A stretch of 64,000 nucleotides of DNA from assembly GCA_024279255.1 (NCBI GenBank), contig JAJRRT010000107.1, positions 62,001-126,000 of the forward strand. The letters are read 5' to 3'. Each line of letters opens with the position of its first letter. Position 1 is the stretch's first letter. The position numbers and the translations under genes are program-made. The stretch is from Deltaproteobacteria bacterium. Lineage in GTDB: Bacteria > Desulfobacterota > Desulfuromonadia > Desulfuromonadales > Geopsychrobacteraceae. Under the pieces are notes generated by a model. It had not been told where the DNA came from and did not search any database. It saw only the letters and a program-made list of their open reading frames with translations. This document shows, one piece after another, positions 29,810 to 39,176 of this stretch.

Positions 29810-31342
29810 CTAAAGATCAAATCCGCAGTACGACAAGTTGAAACTTTTGTTGCACAGCGGAAAGTCAGAAATTTGCTGGCCACGCAGGGCCATAGCTAGC
29901 CCGCTCCAGTTGTGGAACGAAGGGTCGACAATTTTGTAGCGACCGATTCGTCCCTCTGAATCGGTAATAGCGGCATGCACAACTTCACCGCGCCAGCCTT
30001 CACAGAGCGCAACCGCAAGACTGTCAGGCGCCAGCGACCCGAGCGGCGAGGAAATCTCTCCTGCAGGGAGTCGCTTTAGGAGTTGCTTGATCAACTCAAG
30101 GCTGGCATAAACCTCACGGCGGCGGATATTGCTGCGGGCAAAGACGTCACCGTCAAGTTCAATGACCGGCGTATCAAACCCGCCTGCCCAAGACCCCAGG
30201 GGGTGATGTAGGCGGGAATCACGCACCAGACCGCAAGCGCGGGCGGCCACACCGACAAGGCCCAATGCCTCAGCATCATCTGTTGATACAGTCCCGGTTC
30301 CTTCGAAGCGGGCGAGAACCGATGGCGAATCAAAACAGAGGTCGATTGCCCCACGGGTATCCCGTTCGAGGCCTTTAAGGCGCGTGCTGAAGGTTTGGAG
30401 TAAAGCACCATTCAGATCGAAACCAACTCCGCCGGGGCGCACCAGCCCGCGACCGAAGCGACTCCCACAGAGTTCGGCGGTCAGGTTCAGATAATCACCG
30501 CGCAGCCGGCCACAGAAGGAGGCGGTCGGCAGGAAACCCACATCGCCAGCTAAGGCGCCGATATCACCGACATGGTTGGCGAGGCGTTCCAGTTCGAGGG
30601 CTATGGCTCGAATCGTCTGCGCCCTTGGTGGAGGTGCGCTGTAGGCGAGACTTTCCAGCAACTGCGAGTAAGCGGTTGCATGGCCAATACTGGTGTCACC
30701 TGCGGCCGCCTCAACTTGATAGATTGCGGCGGGATGAGGGCCGCCGATCAGCATCTGTTCGATTCCACGGTGCTGATAGCCGAGGGAAATCTCGAGATGC
30801 ATGACCTCTTCGCCGTGGCATTGAAAACGGAAGTGCCCTGGCTCGATCACTCCGGCATGCACCGGGCCGACCGCCACCTCATGAACCTCTTCCCCCTCGA
30901 CCCGATAGAACTCCATATCTCGAGGGATTGGGTGCTCGCCTTGAGGGCGGCCCCAGATATCATCCACCTCGAGCCAAGGGCGATGGAAGCGCACTGGTTT
31001 CAACCATGGATGACCCTCGGGGTGCAGGCCAAACTGTTCAGCCAGTTCCCGCTCAAACAGGTGAAGTTGTGGACATTCAAGGGTCAGGGATGGAAAGGAA
31101 CCACTGACTCTTGTGCGCAACAGGGCAAGTTCCCCGCGCCAGTCATGAGCGAGGATGGCAAAAATCTCGATCTCTTCACCGTTATTCTGGCTGACAGGTC
31201 GGCCAAAATATGCTGCTACACGGGCATCTGCAGTGACTTCCTCCAATAAGGATTCCCTAAACTCGTCGTAGCTGAGTTGCGGAATGTCGGCAAGAGGAAC
31301 GCCAAAACCGTGACGGAAGCGGACCAGAGTCGCGTGATTCAT
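29810..31342 (-). CDS. hydrogenase-like large subunit (NuoCD-like fusion) lacking NiFe ligands; Ehr-type complex
   Basis: 510 aa; N-terminal 30-kDa-like domain (LERELAEQFGLHPEGHPWLKPVRFH), then GVIEPGHFRFQCHGEEVMHLEISLGYQHRGIEQ; no CxxC at either L1 or L2. Confidence 0.9.
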   Translation of the reverse strand: MNHATLVRFRHGFGVPLADIPQLSYDEFRESLLEEVTADARVAAYFGRPVSQNNGEEIEIFAILAHDWRGELALLRTRVSGSFPSLTLECPQLHLFERELAEQFGLHPEGHPWLKPVRFHRPWLEVDDIWGRPQGEHPIPRDMEFYRVEGEEVHEVAVGPVHAGVIEPGHFRFQCHGEEVMHLEISLGYQHRGIEQMLIGGPHPAAIYQVEAAAGDTSIGHATAYSQLLESLAYSAPPPRAQTIRAIALELERLANHVGDIGALAGDVGFLPTASFCGRLRGDYLNLTAELCGSRFGRGLVRPGGVGFDLNGALLQTFSTRLKGLERDTRGAIDLCFDSPSVLARFEGTGTVSTDDAEALGLVGVAARACGLVRDSRLHHPLGSWAGGFDTPVIELDGDVFARSNIRRREVYASLELIKQLLKRLPAGEISSPLGSLAPDSLAVALCEGWRGEVVHAAITDSEGRIGRYKIVDPSFHNWSGLAMALRGQQISDFPLCNKSFNLSYCGFDL

Positions 31343-32766
31343 GGCTGCACCTCCAACAGACTGGTCGCATCACGCAAGGCGCTTTGCAAGGGCTCAGGCA
31401 GATAAACCCCGAGCATCAGGATAATTAATAAAAAGGTGATTGGTGAGATGACCAACAGGAAACTATCCTTAAAATCTGTCTCAAGGTGGACTGGTTCCCC
31501 TTGAGTTGCGGTTAAGGCTGTTGCCCCCATTCCGATAAAGACAACCCCCAAAAGAAACAACACCAGCAAGCCAATCCAAACCTGACCGCTGCTAAAGATA
31601 CCGCGCAGGATGGTGAATTCACTCATGAAGGGTCCAAAGGGAGGAGAGCCGGTAACCGCGAGAAACCCAGCCAGAAAGACGCTCCCTGAAATCGGCAGGG
31701 TCGCGATAGCACCATGCACCCTGGAAAGTTTTTTACTGTCATAGGCGCGTTGGATGTTGCCGGCGGCAAGGAACAGGCACCCCTTGGTCAGGGCGTTATT
31801 GACCAGGTGCAACATGGCTCCAAAAGTCGCCAAGCCACCGATGCCGACCCCGATCGCCAGAATGCCCATGTGTTCGACAGAGGAGTAGGCCAGCAGGCGT
31901 TTGATGTCGGGTTGACGAACCATGAAAATCGCCGCCACCGCCATCGACAGAAGTCCCATGCCAAGCAGTGCCTGTCGAGCCATATCCCCATCACCAGCCG
32001 CGGTCATCAGTTGCACCGCACGTAAAATTGCCAGAAAAGCTACGCTGGTGAGTCCACCCGCAAGCAGGGCACCGACCATCCCGGGAGCCTCGCCGTAGGC
32101 ATCAGGTTTCCAGGAGTGGAGAGGTGCCAGACCCATCTTGGTGCCGAAACCGACCAGCAGAAAGACGAACCCGGCGTGCAACCAGGGGCGTGACAAAATT
32201 GTTGCACCACTGAGTAGGCTGTCGAACTGCAGACTAACCGACATCGCGCCACTGACCAGCGCGGCGTAAGCTATGAACAGCATGCCGAGCATCGCCAGGC
32301 CGATACCAACCGAGCAAAGAAGTAAATATTTCCAGGTCGCCTCAATCGACAGGCGGTTACGGTTGTAGTAGATCAGTGGCGCACTCGAGATGGTAGTCGC
32401 TTCAACCGCCATCCACAGCAGCCCGAGGTGGCGAGCCGAAATCGCCAGAGTCATGGCCACCAGAAAGATCAGCAGACAGGGGACGATGATTTTGTTGCCA
32501 CGATCCCTGCGCAGATTGAGATAACCGACCGCATAGATGGCACAACCGAAGTAGAGCAGACTGGTAACGATCAGCACCAGTCTGGAGAGTGCATCAAGGC
32601 CGATCCAGGGCCCGAGCTGCGGAGCAGGGCTATTCAGGAGGAGACATGTCAAAAACAAATGCAATCCGCCACAGAGCGGGAGCAGCCAGGACCGCCCCTG
32701 ATACCAGGGGAGAAAGAGGGAGGTACCAGCCCCTGCGAGTGGAAATAGAATGAGAAAAAGCAACAT
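31339..32766 (-). CDS. proton-translocating membrane subunit, HyfF/NuoN/M-like
   Basis: 475 aa polytopic; GFGTKMGLAPLHSWKPDAYGEAPGMVGALLAGGLTSVAFLAILR; DIKRLLAYSSVEHMG. Confidence 0.9.
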   Translation of the reverse strand: MLLFLILFPLAGAGTSLFLPWYQGRSWLLPLCGGLHLFLTCLLLNSPAPQLGPWIGLDALSRLVLIVTSLLYFGCAIYAVGYLNLRRDRGNKIIVPCLLIFLVAMTLAISARHLGLLWMAVEATTISSAPLIYYNRNRLSIEATWKYLLLCSVGIGLAMLGMLFIAYAALVSGAMSVSLQFDSLLSGATILSRPWLHAGFVFLLVGFGTKMGLAPLHSWKPDAYGEAPGMVGALLAGGLTSVAFLAILRAVQLMTAAGDGDMARQALLGMGLLSMAVAAIFMVRQPDIKRLLAYSSVEHMGILAIGVGIGGLATFGAMLHLVNNALTKGCLFLAAGNIQRAYDSKKLSRVHGAIATLPISGSVFLAGFLAVTGSPPFGPFMSEFTILRGIFSSGQVWIGLLVLFLLGVVFIGMGATALTATQGEPVHLETDFKDSFLLVISPITFLLIILMLGVYLPEPLQSALRDATSLLEVQP

Positions 32767-32769
32767 GGT

Positions 32770-33402
32770 CTATTCCTTCAATGCCGTCAGACGTTCTGTC
32801 TCGAGGCTGGTAAATTCGCGACTGATCTGGTTGAGCACGATCCCCATAACAAAAACACCGACCAGCAGGTCGAGCAGAATCCCGGCTTCGACCATTAAGG
32901 GGATGGCCGCGGAAAGTAGCACTGCGAAGATGAAAATACCGTTTTCAAGCATCAAGTAGCCTAGGACCTGGGTTATCGCCTTGCGCCTTGTAATCAGCAT
33001 CAGAAAGCCACAAAACATGGTTGCCAGCGCAGTTGGGACGAAGAGTCCTTCATGGTGCTCGTGAGCTAGCGGCAGAAAATCAGAAAAGATGAAAGCTCCG
33101 GCGGTGACCAGTAAGCCGAGAACCAGGGTCGGTACGAAGCCGATAAAGGATTCCACGTCGCGTCGGATACGTACTTCACGGATCGTACGCAACAGGAGCA
33201 GGGGAATGAATATCCCCTTGAAGAGCAGAGCTCCAGCTCCAAGGAGCAGAGCGTGCCCTGTTGGTCCGTGTGTCGCAAGCGGCAACAGGGCCAGCAGAGC
33301 GCCCTGTAAAGCAACCGCACGAATACAGGCGACCAATCTGGCGCTGCCGAGGGTGTAAAAATTGAGCAGAATAACTAAAAGCAAGAGCAGGTTAGCCATC
33401 AA
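32770..33402 (-). CDS. HyfE-like membrane subunit
   Basis: 210 aa polytopic; QVLGYLMLENGIFIFAVLLS and LLDLLVGVFVMGIVLNQI. Confidence 0.85.
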   Translation of the reverse strand: MMANLLLLLVILLNFYTLGSARLVACIRAVALQGALLALLPLATHGPTGHALLLGAGALLFKGIFIPLLLLRTIREVRIRRDVESFIGFVPTLVLGLLVTAGAFIFSDFLPLAHEHHEGLFVPTALATMFCGFLMLITRRKAITQVLGYLMLENGIFIFAVLLSAAIPLMVEAGILLDLLVGVFVMGIVLNQISREFTSLETERLTALKE

Positions 33403-33408
33403 GGCCTC

Positions 33409-34323
33409 CTAACGCAAAACCAGAACCAAAGCGAAGATTGATATAAGTGTGGTGCCAACCAGGACCTGTGGAACCCGAGGAAGTTGCAATCGGGCCATAG
33501 TTGATTCGACCACGCCGATTAACACGGCCAGGGTCAGCAGTCCCGCTAAAAAAACCAGTAAGTCGAGCAAAATGGACCCGGTTTGTATTGGCAGTGCGAT
33601 GCGCACCAACAAGGCACCCATGACCATGAGTTTCATTGAGGCACCATAGAGGACCATGCCGAGTGCCGGGCCACTATGGTCAAGGACCATCACCTCATGG
33701 ATCATGGTTAATTCCAGATGGGTGTTGGGGTCGTCAAAGGGGATGCGTGAATTTTCGACCAATAGCACCACAAACAGACAGACCAGGATCAGTCCCAGTG
33801 ATGCGCTGGCATCCCCCTGCCACTGACCTGCCAACTGCGACCCGAACAGGGAACCTAGATTCAGACTCTTAGCACCACGGGCCAATACCAGCAGGGCAAA
33901 AAACAGCGTCGGCTCAGCCAGGCAGGAGAAGGTCACCTCGCGGGCCGCACCCATCCCTTCGAAACTCGAACCGGTATCCAGTGCCGCAGCGGCGGTAAAG
34001 AATCGAGAAAGACCGAACAGATAGACAAACAGGATCAGGTCCCCGGTAAAGGAGATCGGCGCGGGGAGCCCACCGAACGGCAGTAACAGCGCAGCCAGCA
34101 GCGGCACGACCAGTCCGACCACCGGGCCAGCCAGGAAGACCCAGGTGGTGGTGCGGCTGATGACGAACCCTTTACGCCAGAGGCGGCCGAGGTCGTAATA
34201 GGGCTGCAGAACTGGGGGGCCGATACGCCCGGCAAAGAGCGCCTTGGTCTTATTGATCACCCCCAGCGGGAGCGGGGCGAAGATGAGGAGTACTGCAAGC
34301 TGTAATGCTATCCGGCCGATCAT
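33409..34323 (-). CDS. HyfC/NuoH-like membrane subunit
   Basis: 304 aa; GVINKTKALFAGRIGPPVLQPYYDLGRLWRKG; FDDPNTHLELTMIHEVMVLDHSGPALGMVLYGASMKLMVMG. Confidence 0.9.
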   Translation of the reverse strand: MIGRIALQLAVLLIFAPLPLGVINKTKALFAGRIGPPVLQPYYDLGRLWRKGFVISRTTTWVFLAGPVVGLVVPLLAALLLPFGGLPAPISFTGDLILFVYLFGLSRFFTAAAALDTGSSFEGMGAAREVTFSCLAEPTLFFALLVLARGAKSLNLGSLFGSQLAGQWQGDASASLGLILVCLFVVLLVENSRIPFDDPNTHLELTMIHEVMVLDHSGPALGMVLYGASMKLMVMGALLVRIALPIQTGSILLDLLVFLAGLLTLAVLIGVVESTMARLQLPRVPQVLVGTTLISIFALVLVLR

Positions 34324-34337
34324 TGTTAGGCTACCTT

Positions 34338-36302
34338 TCAGCGGGTCAGCAAAGTCAGAAGGACAATCAGGGTAAGGGCAACGTAGAGCAGGTAGATCGC
34401 GACGACGCCGTTCTGGAAAAGCCAGCGAAACCTGTGGAACAGCCAGGCGATCCCGGCGAAGGCCGGGGTAAGCGTCAGGTCGAGGACCAGATCAGGGGTG
34501 TGACTCGAAAATTCATCATCATCTGGAAAGAGACCTTCGATCCGGCCACCATGCCGTTTGCTGCAGAGTCCGAAACGGAACAATCTCACCAGATTGTCAG
34601 CAAGGGAGCTGGCGGTGTATTGCATACTGGTCGCCGGGAACTGATAACCGCAGCCCCAGGTGCCAATATCACGTGAAGCCTGACGGGATTGACGCTGGAG
34701 CCACCAGCCGCCGAGAAGGAGTAGCCCGAGGAGTATCCAGCCAGCTAGGCTGATCGCACTCAAGGGGGCCAGATCACCGGCTAACGGTGGCAATGTCCGG
34801 TTGCCAGTCCAGTCAATCGCAGCTCTCTCCAGCAGCGCGCGTAAACTCCATGGGAGCAGCCCAATCCAGGCACAGGGCAAGAGCAGCATGGCCATTGGCC
34901 AGAGCATGGTGCGCTTTGCCTCCTTGGCCAGAGCCGCGCCGTTACTACGTGGTTCGCCGAGAAAACTCACACCAAAAACCTTGACGAAACAGGCCAGAGC
35001 CAGTCCACCGATCAGGGCTAGCACCGGAGCGATCAGCAGGCTGAGGGAGAGAACCGATCCCGGTTGCTGAAGGGGTTGGAAGGCACCGAGATAGATCAGC
35101 CACTCGCTGACAAACCCGTTGAACGGCGGCAGACCGCAGATCGCCACCGCGCCGCCGAGAAAGAACAGTCCGGTCCAGCATTGACGTTTGTGCAGACCGC
35201 CGAATTGATCGATTTCACGGCTGCCGACCGCGTGGATCATCGAACCTGCGCTGAGAAACAACAGCGATTTGAAGAGCCCGTGATTAACGACATGTAGCAG
35301 ACAACCGGCGAGGCCGAGAATGACCAGTGAAGGTTGGTCGTAACTGCGACCGAGCAGAGCCAGCCCAAGCCCCAGGGTTATGATACCGATATTTTCAACA
35401 CTGTGGTAGGCGAGCAGACGTTTGATGTCATGCTGTGCCAAGGCCAGCGCCACTCCCATGATTCCAGAGACAGCGCCGAGGAGCAAAAGCGTCCAGCCCC
35501 ACCAATCCGGGATCACTGCGAAAAAGGAGGTCAGCCGGACCAAACCGTAAATTCCGGTCTTGATCATGATTCCGGAGAGGAGCGCCGAGGTGTGACTGGG
35601 CGCGGCCGCGTGGGCACCGGGAAGCCAGATATGCAACGGCATCAGTCCGGCTTTCATGCCGAAACCAAACAGGCCGATGAGGAAAATCATGCTACTCCCT
35701 GCCAGTGGCATACTGGCGACCGTCGGGAATGCCGTTGATCCGGCGCTCCGTTCCAGCAGTGCGAACATCCCTAAAAGCGCGAGGGTTCCCGTATGAGTGG
35801 CGATCAGGTAGATATAACCGGCCTGGCGGACTTCAGCTTTACGATCCTCTATGGTGATCAGAAAATAGCCGGAGAGGGCCATGATTTCCCAGGCGATTAG
35901 AAAAAGAATACTGTTCCGCGCCGTCAGCAGTAGGATCATTGCCCCGCTGATCAGGCCGAAAAAGAGGCGCAGTTTGCGGCCATTGCCAGGATGTTCTTGC
36001 TGGGGCCAATAACTGAGGCCATAGATCGCGCCAGTTGCAACCACCAGCAGCAAAGGCGCGATAAATACGACCGAGATACTGTCGAGCACCAAGTTGAACT
36101 GCCCCCCCGGAACCGACCAGTTGCTGCTGAAAGATTGAAGCGGATCGCTGATGCTGAGCAACAGAGACCAACTACAGAACAGGGCCCCGAGAACAACCAG
36201 CCCGCAGGCCATACGTTCGCCGCCACCCTTGGTGCGATCAATAAACAGCCCAGGTATTCCTGAAATTGAAATCAGCAATAATCCGATCAACAGCCAGTTC
36301 AT
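34338..36302 (-). CDS. NuoL/HyfB-like antiporter subunit (copy 1)
   Basis: Start MNWLLIGLLLISI at 36302 overlaps the upstream gene end; GFGMKAGLMPLHIWLPGAHAAAPSHTSALLSGIMIKTGIYG. Confidence 0.9.
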   Translation of the reverse strand: MNWLLIGLLLISISGIPGLFIDRTKGGGERMACGLVVLGALFCSWSLLLSISDPLQSFSSNWSVPGGQFNLVLDSISVVFIAPLLLVVATGAIYGLSYWPQQEHPGNGRKLRLFFGLISGAMILLLTARNSILFLIAWEIMALSGYFLITIEDRKAEVRQAGYIYLIATHTGTLALLGMFALLERSAGSTAFPTVASMPLAGSSMIFLIGLFGFGMKAGLMPLHIWLPGAHAAAPSHTSALLSGIMIKTGIYGLVRLTSFFAVIPDWWGWTLLLLGAVSGIMGVALALAQHDIKRLLAYHSVENIGIITLGLGLALLGRSYDQPSLVILGLAGCLLHVVNHGLFKSLLFLSAGSMIHAVGSREIDQFGGLHKRQCWTGLFFLGGAVAICGLPPFNGFVSEWLIYLGAFQPLQQPGSVLSLSLLIAPVLALIGGLALACFVKVFGVSFLGEPRSNGAALAKEAKRTMLWPMAMLLLPCAWIGLLPWSLRALLERAAIDWTGNRTLPPLAGDLAPLSAISLAGWILLGLLLLGGWWLQRQSRQASRDIGTWGCGYQFPATSMQYTASSLADNLVRLFRFGLCSKRHGGRIEGLFPDDDEFSSHTPDLVLDLTLTPAFAGIAWLFHRFRWLFQNGVVAIYLLYVALTLIVLLTLLTR

Positions 36303-36303
36303 G

Positions 36304-38289
36304 TCAGCCTCCCCTGCCGGTCCAGACTGACCAGGCCAACAACAGAATACAGAGGATAAACATATAGAGCAGATAGATCGGTAATTGCCCCTGCTGCAGC
36401 CAGCGCAATTTCTGGCATCGATCTCCAACCGCGATAAAGAGCGGATTTAAAATGCGGATCAAAACAGGATCTGGAGAAGTTTGAGCCAAGCTGGTCGCAG
36501 CCGGAAATATTCCTTCGACCTTCTCCCGCTGCAGATGGGGGCGCATGATACCGGGCATAAGATGGGCCGCGGATAATTCAGAAAAACCCTCAGCGGTATA
36601 TGACATCCTAACGGTTGAAAAACGAAAACCACAACACCAGGTTGTGGCCTGAGCTCTGTGTCCTATGCGAAGGAGAAAGGTCAGAATTCCGGCACACAGG
36701 ATCAGCCCTGCCAGTAACAATAGTGCCCATTGACCAAGCGGTGCGACCGCACTCTCAAGTTCTGCTCCGACCGACAGGCGCGCCACCGAGGAGAGCGCGG
36801 GTGTCAGCAGACGGAGTGCCCCTTGTGGATAGATTCCGATCGCGAGACAGCCCGCCAGCAAGGTTGCCATACTGATCAGCATCGCTGGTGCCGTCGCATG
36901 ATGCTGGGCGATACTCGGATCGCGCGGTTCACCGAGCAGGCTGATCCCAATCAGGCGGGAGAAGGTGAGCAGTGCCAAGGCACCAACCAGACCGAGCAGG
37001 CCGATCAGCAAGAGTGGGACCAACGCATTGAAGCCGCCCAGAGATATCCCCGCCTGACTCAACCCGAGGTAGATCAGCCATTCACTGATCAGTCCGTTTA
37101 AGGGAGGCAGGGCTCCTAACGCCAGGCTACCGCCGATCAGCAGAATCCCGACAACGGGCATCTGTTTCAGTAGTCCGCCCATGCGGTTCATATCGCGTGT
37201 GCCGGTAGCCTGTAACAGAACCCCTGCCCCGAGAAACATGACTCCTTTGAAGAGAGCGTGATTCCAGAGATGCAGCATCCCGCCAGCGAAGGCAAAGAGG
37301 GCGATGGTGGGATATCCCTGTGCCGCTGCGACTAATCCGAAACCGAATCCGAGAAACATGATGCCGATATTTTCGACCGTTGAATAGGCCAGGCAGCGTT
37401 TGATATCGCGTTGCTGTGCGGCCATCGATATTCCATAGAGCGCACCGGCGGCCCCCAACAGTGCCATCAACCAGCCCCACCAGGCTGGTGCCGGAGGGAG
37501 AAAACTTAATATCCGCAGAATTCCGTAGATACCGGTCTTGATCAAGACACCGGACATCAGCGCTGAAACATGGCTAGGTGCAGCCGGATGAGCGTTTGGC
37601 AACCAGATATGAATCGGGAAGAGTCCCGCCTTGACGCCGAAACCGAACAGGGCCAGCATGTAAAGGAGTGAGCCACTTGTCAGCGGTAGCTCTGCCAGTG
37701 GACCGAAATCGCTAAAATTGAGGCTACCGGAATAGTTGCCGGCTAGAACAAACAGGGCGAGCAGTAATATCATGCAGCAATGAGCCGCCAGCAGGTAGAG
37801 CCATGCCGCTTTGCGGACTTCCTTAAGATGATGATCCCAGGCAACCAAAAAGAAAGAGGAGAGGGTCATGATCTCCCAGGCGAACAGGAATAGCAGGCTG
37901 TTCGCGGCCGTCACCACCAGGAGCATAGCCAGCACCATGATGGTATAAAAAAACCAGTGGGGAGCAAGCGAGCGGCTGCGTTCTCCATGAGCCAGATAGG
38001 GGCCAGCATAGAGCGTACAGAAGAATGAAAGTATGGAGATTGGCAAAATGAAAAAAGCTGCCAACGGATCTAGTAGCAGTCGGAATTCTCCCCCGGGAAC
38101 CGCCCAGGGCGTAGAGAAAGTCAAAGTCTGACCGCTGAGGAGAACCTGTAACGCAAGATAACCGCTCAGCATAGTGGCGAGCAAAACTGCTACCGCACCA
38201 ACTCGGGAGGCCAGTTTCGATTTACCAAGCAGCAGTGCACCCAGACTGCCGCCGAATAGAATCAGCAAGGCATATAGCAACAGGCTCAT
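36304..38289 (-). CDS. NuoL/HyfB-like antiporter subunit (copy 2)
   Basis: 661 aa; GFGVKAGLFPIHIWLPNAHPAAPSHVSALMSGVLIKTGIYG; RDIKRCLAYSTVENIGIMFLG. Confidence 0.92.
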   Translation of the reverse strand: MSLLLYALLILFGGSLGALLLGKSKLASRVGAVAVLLATMLSGYLALQVLLSGQTLTFSTPWAVPGGEFRLLLDPLAAFFILPISILSFFCTLYAGPYLAHGERSRSLAPHWFFYTIMVLAMLLVVTAANSLLFLFAWEIMTLSSFFLVAWDHHLKEVRKAAWLYLLAAHCCMILLLALFVLAGNYSGSLNFSDFGPLAELPLTSGSLLYMLALFGFGVKAGLFPIHIWLPNAHPAAPSHVSALMSGVLIKTGIYGILRILSFLPPAPAWWGWLMALLGAAGALYGISMAAQQRDIKRCLAYSTVENIGIMFLGFGFGLVAAAQGYPTIALFAFAGGMLHLWNHALFKGVMFLGAGVLLQATGTRDMNRMGGLLKQMPVVGILLIGGSLALGALPPLNGLISEWLIYLGLSQAGISLGGFNALVPLLLIGLLGLVGALALLTFSRLIGISLLGEPRDPSIAQHHATAPAMLISMATLLAGCLAIGIYPQGALRLLTPALSSVARLSVGAELESAVAPLGQWALLLLAGLILCAGILTFLLRIGHRAQATTWCCGFRFSTVRMSYTAEGFSELSAAHLMPGIMRPHLQREKVEGIFPAATSLAQTSPDPVLIRILNPLFIAVGDRCQKLRWLQQGQLPIYLLYMFILCILLLAWSVWTGRGG

Positions 38290-38363
38290 GGTTTTTCTGA
38301 GGACTTAAGCAAGGCTGCGAAGCTTTTGACGACAAAGCGCATCTATTCTCTTTCGTGAAATAT

Positions 38364-38391
38364 ATGTCCATGAATGGACATCTGTGGACAT
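38364..38391. promoter_or_regulatory. operator-like palindrome ATGTCCAT-GA-ATGGACAT plus a third half-site TGGACAT
   Basis: Read directly in the intergenic region between the Ehr operon and the divergent HTH-EIIA gene. Confidence 0.6.
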
Positions 38392-38498
38392 TATATCTTG
38401 GTGGGGACTATTGTCAATCCGAGTTGACAGATAAGCAAGCCGCTTGTTACTGTTTATTGTTTTTCATATTCGGAGGGGTAATCAACAGTGGGAGACAG

Positions 38499-39176
38499 AT
38501 GAACACTTCAGTTAAAGATGCAGCAAGTCTCTTGAGTGTTTCAGAGAAAACGATCTATCGATGGATCAAACAGGAGGTTGTCCCCGTATATCGGGTCAAT
38601 GAGCAATACCGCTTTAACCGCGCCGAATTACTCGAATGGGCTACGTCCCGGCGCATGGGTGTTTCTCCAGAGGCATTTCACGAGGCCGAAGATACGAGCA
38701 TCCCTCTACCAACTCTGATCGAATCTCTTGAAACCGGGCGGATTGTTTATCGTTTAGAAGGAAAAAATCGCGTGCAGGTCATGTCAGGACTTGTCGATGA
38801 ATTGAGTCTTCCGGAAGAGGTCGATCGTAGCTATCTGCTCAAGGTGTTGAATGCGCGTGAAGAACTCGCTTCGACCGGCATCGGCAATGGTATCGCCATT
38901 CCCCATCCACGCAACCCCGTACTGCTGCATATCACAAAGCCGAGTGTCACCCTGGCTTTTCTGGAAAACCCCATCGACTTTGACGCTCTGGACAGAAAAC
39001 CGGTTCATACCCTGTTCTGCCTGATTTCTCCGACCCTCCGTGCCCACCTTCACCTGCTTTCAAAACTCAGTTTTGCCTTACGGGACCCGGGATTTAAAAC
39101 CGCAATTGAGAATCAGGGGAGTCGTGATGAGATTTTTGCAGCTATGCGTAAACTGAACGAAACCCTGCTGCGCTAA
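38499..39176 (+). CDS. HTH (excisionase/MerR-like) - PTS EIIA (PtsN-like) fusion regulator
   Basis: MNTSVKDAASLLSVSEKTIYRWIKQEVVPVYRVNEQYRFNRAELLEWA; then EIIA-like LNAREELASTGIGNGIAIPHPRNP and LFCLISPTLRAHLHLLSKLSFALRD. Start at 38499 (ORF track extends upstream over the palindrome). Confidence 0.85.
   Translation: MNTSVKDAASLLSVSEKTIYRWIKQEVVPVYRVNEQYRFNRAELLEWATSRRMGVSPEAFHEAEDTSIPLPTLIESLETGRIVYRLEGKNRVQVMSGLVDELSLPEEVDRSYLLKVLNAREELASTGIGNGIAIPHPRNPVLLHITKPSVTLAFLENPIDFDALDRKPVHTLFCLISPTLRAHLHLLSKLSFALRDPGFKTAIENQGSRDEIFAAMRKLNETLLR

Noticed and set aside
30572-31249. 225-aa plus-strand ORF inside the hydrogenase-like large subunit
   Set aside because: Antisense ORF in high-GC coding DNA; the minus-strand protein has clear family motifs.
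29036-38289. Functional group 4 [NiFe] hydrogenase (Hyf/Ech)
   Set aside because: Both NiFe cysteine motifs are missing from the large subunit and no maturation genes are visible in the window.
38355-38498. N-terminal extension of the HTH-EIIA ORF (MKYMSMNGHLWTLYL...)
   Set aside because: Covers the palindromic operator/promoter region; ATG 38499 with the HTH beginning immediately is the better start.
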